In this document: in pieces, positions 62,122 through 63,723 of the stretch
Numbering within the stretch: the stretch's first letter is position 1
How the letters are laid out: every line of letters starts with the position of its first letter
Origin: Cytophagaceae bacterium
GTDB taxonomy: Bacteria > Bacteroidota > Bacteroidia > Cytophagales > Cytophagaceae
Reading direction: 5' to 3'
Length of the DNA stretch: 63,723 nucleotides
Assembly (NCBI GenBank): GCA_025455005.1
Contig: JALONH010000018.1
Span: forward strand, 1-63,723
The notes under the pieces: generated by a model
What the model saw: only the letters and a program-made list of their open reading frames with translations
What the model was told of the DNA's origin: nothing
Database searches by the model: none
Program-made: the position numbers and the translations under genes

Positions 62122-63080
62122 AATCGAATCGTTTTAAAACTAAACAACATATCGATTAACAACAAACCAAAGGTAAGAAAAAGAAAGTAGCGGTATCGAT
62201 TAGACTCTATGGCTAATATATCCGTGTCATTTTTTTTCAATAGATCAAATCGGATGGACTGGATCAGCGGAGTGGATTGATCTGTCTGATCGCTGATTTC
62301 ATAATATTGACCGGCAGTAGTGTGGGCGATTTGTTGAAGATCTGCCGCCAGTAGACGTGTTATGATATAATTCCCTTGCGCGTCTTTTTTAAAGTAAGCC
62401 TGATCCGGAATGCGCGAACCATCAGTGGAGCCAATACCAATCCAATAGCGAGCATCAAAGACGGATGTCCAAGAATCGAGGGAGTCGTTAGCAATAGTAG
62501 GTAAAAAAGATTCCCCATCCGATAAAATGAGCAAGAGAGTAGGTGCATCCGATTGCGTTCGTTGTGCCATATGATAGGCTAAGGATAGAGCTGTAATGGG
62601 GTAAGATCCTTTATCCGAAAGGCGTTGAGTACTGATCGAAGCTACATAGACAAGGAAAGCGTCAACATCTTTTGTAAATGGACATTGGACAATTGCATGA
62701 CCGGAATATACAATTAAGCTATATTCGTATCCAGGAGTTTGAGAGCAGATGCGTTTGATTAGTTGTTTAGACTTTTCGAGACGCGAAGGAGTGACATCTC
62801 GGGCGTCCATGCTGAGAGAGACGTCGACTAAGAATAACAACCGTTTTTTATCGATTGTGATGGATTGCGATTCATTTCCGAACATAGGACCCAGAAGGGC
62901 TATGAGGAGAGATAAGAAGGCAAGGGTACGAACAAAAAATTTAATATAAACACGACCTAGAATAGGAGAAGAGAGGGCAAACGAAATACGGCGTAATTTT
63001 AACCAGTAGAGGAGGTAAATAAGAGAGAATAAGCCTATAGAGATGTACAAGAACCAAGACAGGGAATAGGTTAAGTGCAT
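62118..63080 (-). CDS. VWA-domain membrane protein, BatB-like
   Basis: Inner-membrane protein of 320 residues: two N-terminal helices (about 8-26, 49-67), a von Willebrand A domain (about 85-275) with the MIDAS motif DVSLSMDARDVTPSR and SDGESFLPT, and a C-terminal helix (about 295-315). BatA/BatB proteins take part in aerotolerance and envelope stress in Bacteroides. It is coupled to the TPR gene. The intergenic region upstream is an odd polypurine tract, with no clear promoter for this gene. Confidence 0.85.
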   Translation of the reverse strand: MHLTYSLSWFLYISIGLFSLIYLLYWLKLRRISFALSSPILGRVYIKFFVRTLAFLSLLIALLGPMFGNESQSITIDKKRLLFLVDVSLSMDARDVTPSRLEKSKQLIKRICSQTPGYEYSLIVYSGHAIVQCPFTKDVDAFLVYVASISTQRLSDKGSYPITALSLAYHMAQRTQSDAPTLLLILSDGESFLPTIANDSLDSWTSVFDARYWIGIGSTDGSRIPDQAYFKKDAQGNYIITRLLAADLQQIAHTTAGQYYEISDQTDQSTPLIQSIRFDLLKKNDTDILAIESNRYRYFLFLTFGLLLIDMLFSFKTIRL

Positions 63081-63106
63081 ATAAGGCTTTGAATTTAGCT
63101 ACGAAT

Positions 63107-63230
63107 ATAAGTAAAGGAAAGGGGAATACGAAGAGAGGGGGAATAGGAGTGATAGGATTGAGGGATAGAAGATTAAGGAAGAAGTTGATAATTTTTGAAA
63201 AAAAAGGGGATTTTTTAAGGGATAGGGTTG
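63107..63230 (+). other. Polypurine-rich intergenic tract
   Basis: About 124 bases in which the plus strand is overwhelmingly A and G (blocks such as aaaggaaaggggaatacgaa and gagggggaataggagtgata). It separates the BatB-like gene from the tRNA cluster. No reading frame or hairpin explains it. Confidence 0.5.
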
Positions 63231-63258
63231 GGATTTACGACTTGAACCTCTATATTTG
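63228..63258 (+). promoter_or_regulatory. Promoter of the tRNA cluster
   Basis: TTG (63228-63230), a 20-base spacer and TATATTTG (63251-63258) match the Bacteroidota TTG-N20-TAnnTTTG promoter, with the first tRNA starting 14 bases later. This is the best promoter in the window. Confidence 0.75.
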
Positions 63259-63271
63259 CATTCACTTTTTC

Positions 63272-63361
<90 letters not shown>

Positions 63362-63443
63362 AGAGAGTTTCAGCCTTTCAGGTTCTTCGGAAATACGAAG
63401 GTAAGAGTGAACGTTCTTTCTAGGATGTGTAAGCACCTAGGTT

Positions 63444-63517
63444 CGGGGTGTAGCGTAGCCCGGTATCGCGCCACATTTGGGATGTGGAGGTCGTCAGTTC
63501 GAATCTGGCCACCCCGA
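63444..63517 (+). tRNA. tRNA-Pro (anticodon TGG)
   Basis: 74-base tRNA. Acceptor arms cggggtg / caccccg, anticodon stem ccaca / tgtgg with loop tttggga (TGG), TPsiC arm with ggttcgaatc-type loop (cagttcgaatctg). CCA is not encoded. Confidence 0.97.
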
Positions 63518-63522
63518 CTAAG

Positions 63523-63558
63523 AAAAAGTTTCAGGTTATTACTTGAGACTTTTTTTTT
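63523..63558 (+). terminator. Terminator-like hairpin between tRNA-Pro and tRNA-Arg
   Basis: Stem aaaaagtttcagg / cttgagacttttt with one G-U, loop ttatta, and a run of nine T. It would stop or attenuate transcription between the second and third tRNA. Confidence 0.75.
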
Positions 63559-63567
63559 GAAAATTTA

Positions 63568-63641
<74 letters not shown>

Positions 63642-63647
63642 CTCACT

Positions 63648-63687
63648 AAAATCCCAGTCTATCAACATAGGCTGGGATTTTTTTTGT
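63648..63687 (+). terminator. Rho-independent terminator after tRNA-Arg
   Basis: Stem aaaatcccag / ctgggatttt plus an inner imperfect pair tcta / tagg, followed by eight T. It closes the tRNA cluster. Confidence 0.85.
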
Positions 63688-63723
63688 TTACCTTTTCGAT
63701 AGATAGATACAGTTGGATAGCGC

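Noticed and set aside
63695-63723. Possible start of another tRNA (agttggatagcgc) at the window edge
   Set aside because: The D-loop-like bases are there but the D stem does not pair and the rest is outside the window.

Overview
The window is about 64 kb of gene-dense, AT-rich DNA from a member of the Bacteroidota. The evidence is type IX secretion (T9SS) sorting tails on secreted proteins, a PorP/SprF-type protein, a TamL-type lipoprotein, a fused ccoNO cytochrome oxidase gene, many lipoprotein signals, near absence of Shine-Dalgarno sites, and promoters of the TAnnTTTG (-7) type. Order and genus cannot be fixed from sequence alone; Chitinophagales- or Saprospirales-like relatives are a guess. 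All calls are from reading the sequence; no database search was run.

Layout. 0-10.8 kb: mixed envelope and repair genes (MFS carrier, L,D-transpeptidase, AlkC-type DNA repair, UlaG-like metallo-hydrolase, a delta-60-repeat T9SS cargo, a serine hydrolase, a DUF4349 lipoprotein), plus a TonB-C protein whose signal peptide is cut by a stop codon. 11-13 kb: GMP reductase, a 47-residue membrane peptide and a toxin-antitoxin pair whose toxin has an internal stop. 13-26 kb: a microaerobic respiration island. A FixL-like kinase, a FixJ/FixK-fusion regulator and the CcoI copper ATPase form one operon; a desaturase is divergent from ccoS-ccoNO-ccoQ-ccoP-ccoG-ccoH-(TauE/SafE-like)-hemN. CRP/FNR-type operators lie upstream of the desaturase and of a distant YceI gene (46.5 kb), both at the same distance from a -7 box. 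26-28.7 kb: a COG0523 GTPase with a Cys-rich partner, a Dabb protein, a possibly structured RNA and a lycopene cyclase.

28.7-39.8 kb is the most unusual part. An ECF sigma factor, a membrane anti-sigma-like protein and a secreted leucine-rich-repeat protein are translationally coupled. A PorP/SprF-like gene is divergent, followed by a GH74 xyloglucanase with a T9SS tail, then a coupled beta-barrel/TANFOR-domain pair. The periplasmic part of the anti-sigma protein and the C-terminus of the LRR protein share one module with four cysteines at near-identical spacing. This suggests a cell-surface signalling circuit linked to T9SS export.

39.8-63 kb is mostly housekeeping: Nudix, aminotransferase, a deoxyhypusine-synthase-like protein, a LamG-OmpA protein, MTHFR-like, YceI, thioesterase, Pcm, sugar transferase, riboflavin synthase, LytTR regulator, PAP2, HemF, TamL, TrmH-type methyltransferase, queuosine-precursor transporter, RNase Z, STAS protein, PurC, a MORN-type repeat protein, thiolase and BatB/BatC. 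The window ends in a tRNA cluster (Ser-GCT, Pro-TGG, Arg-TCT) with a clear promoter and terminators.
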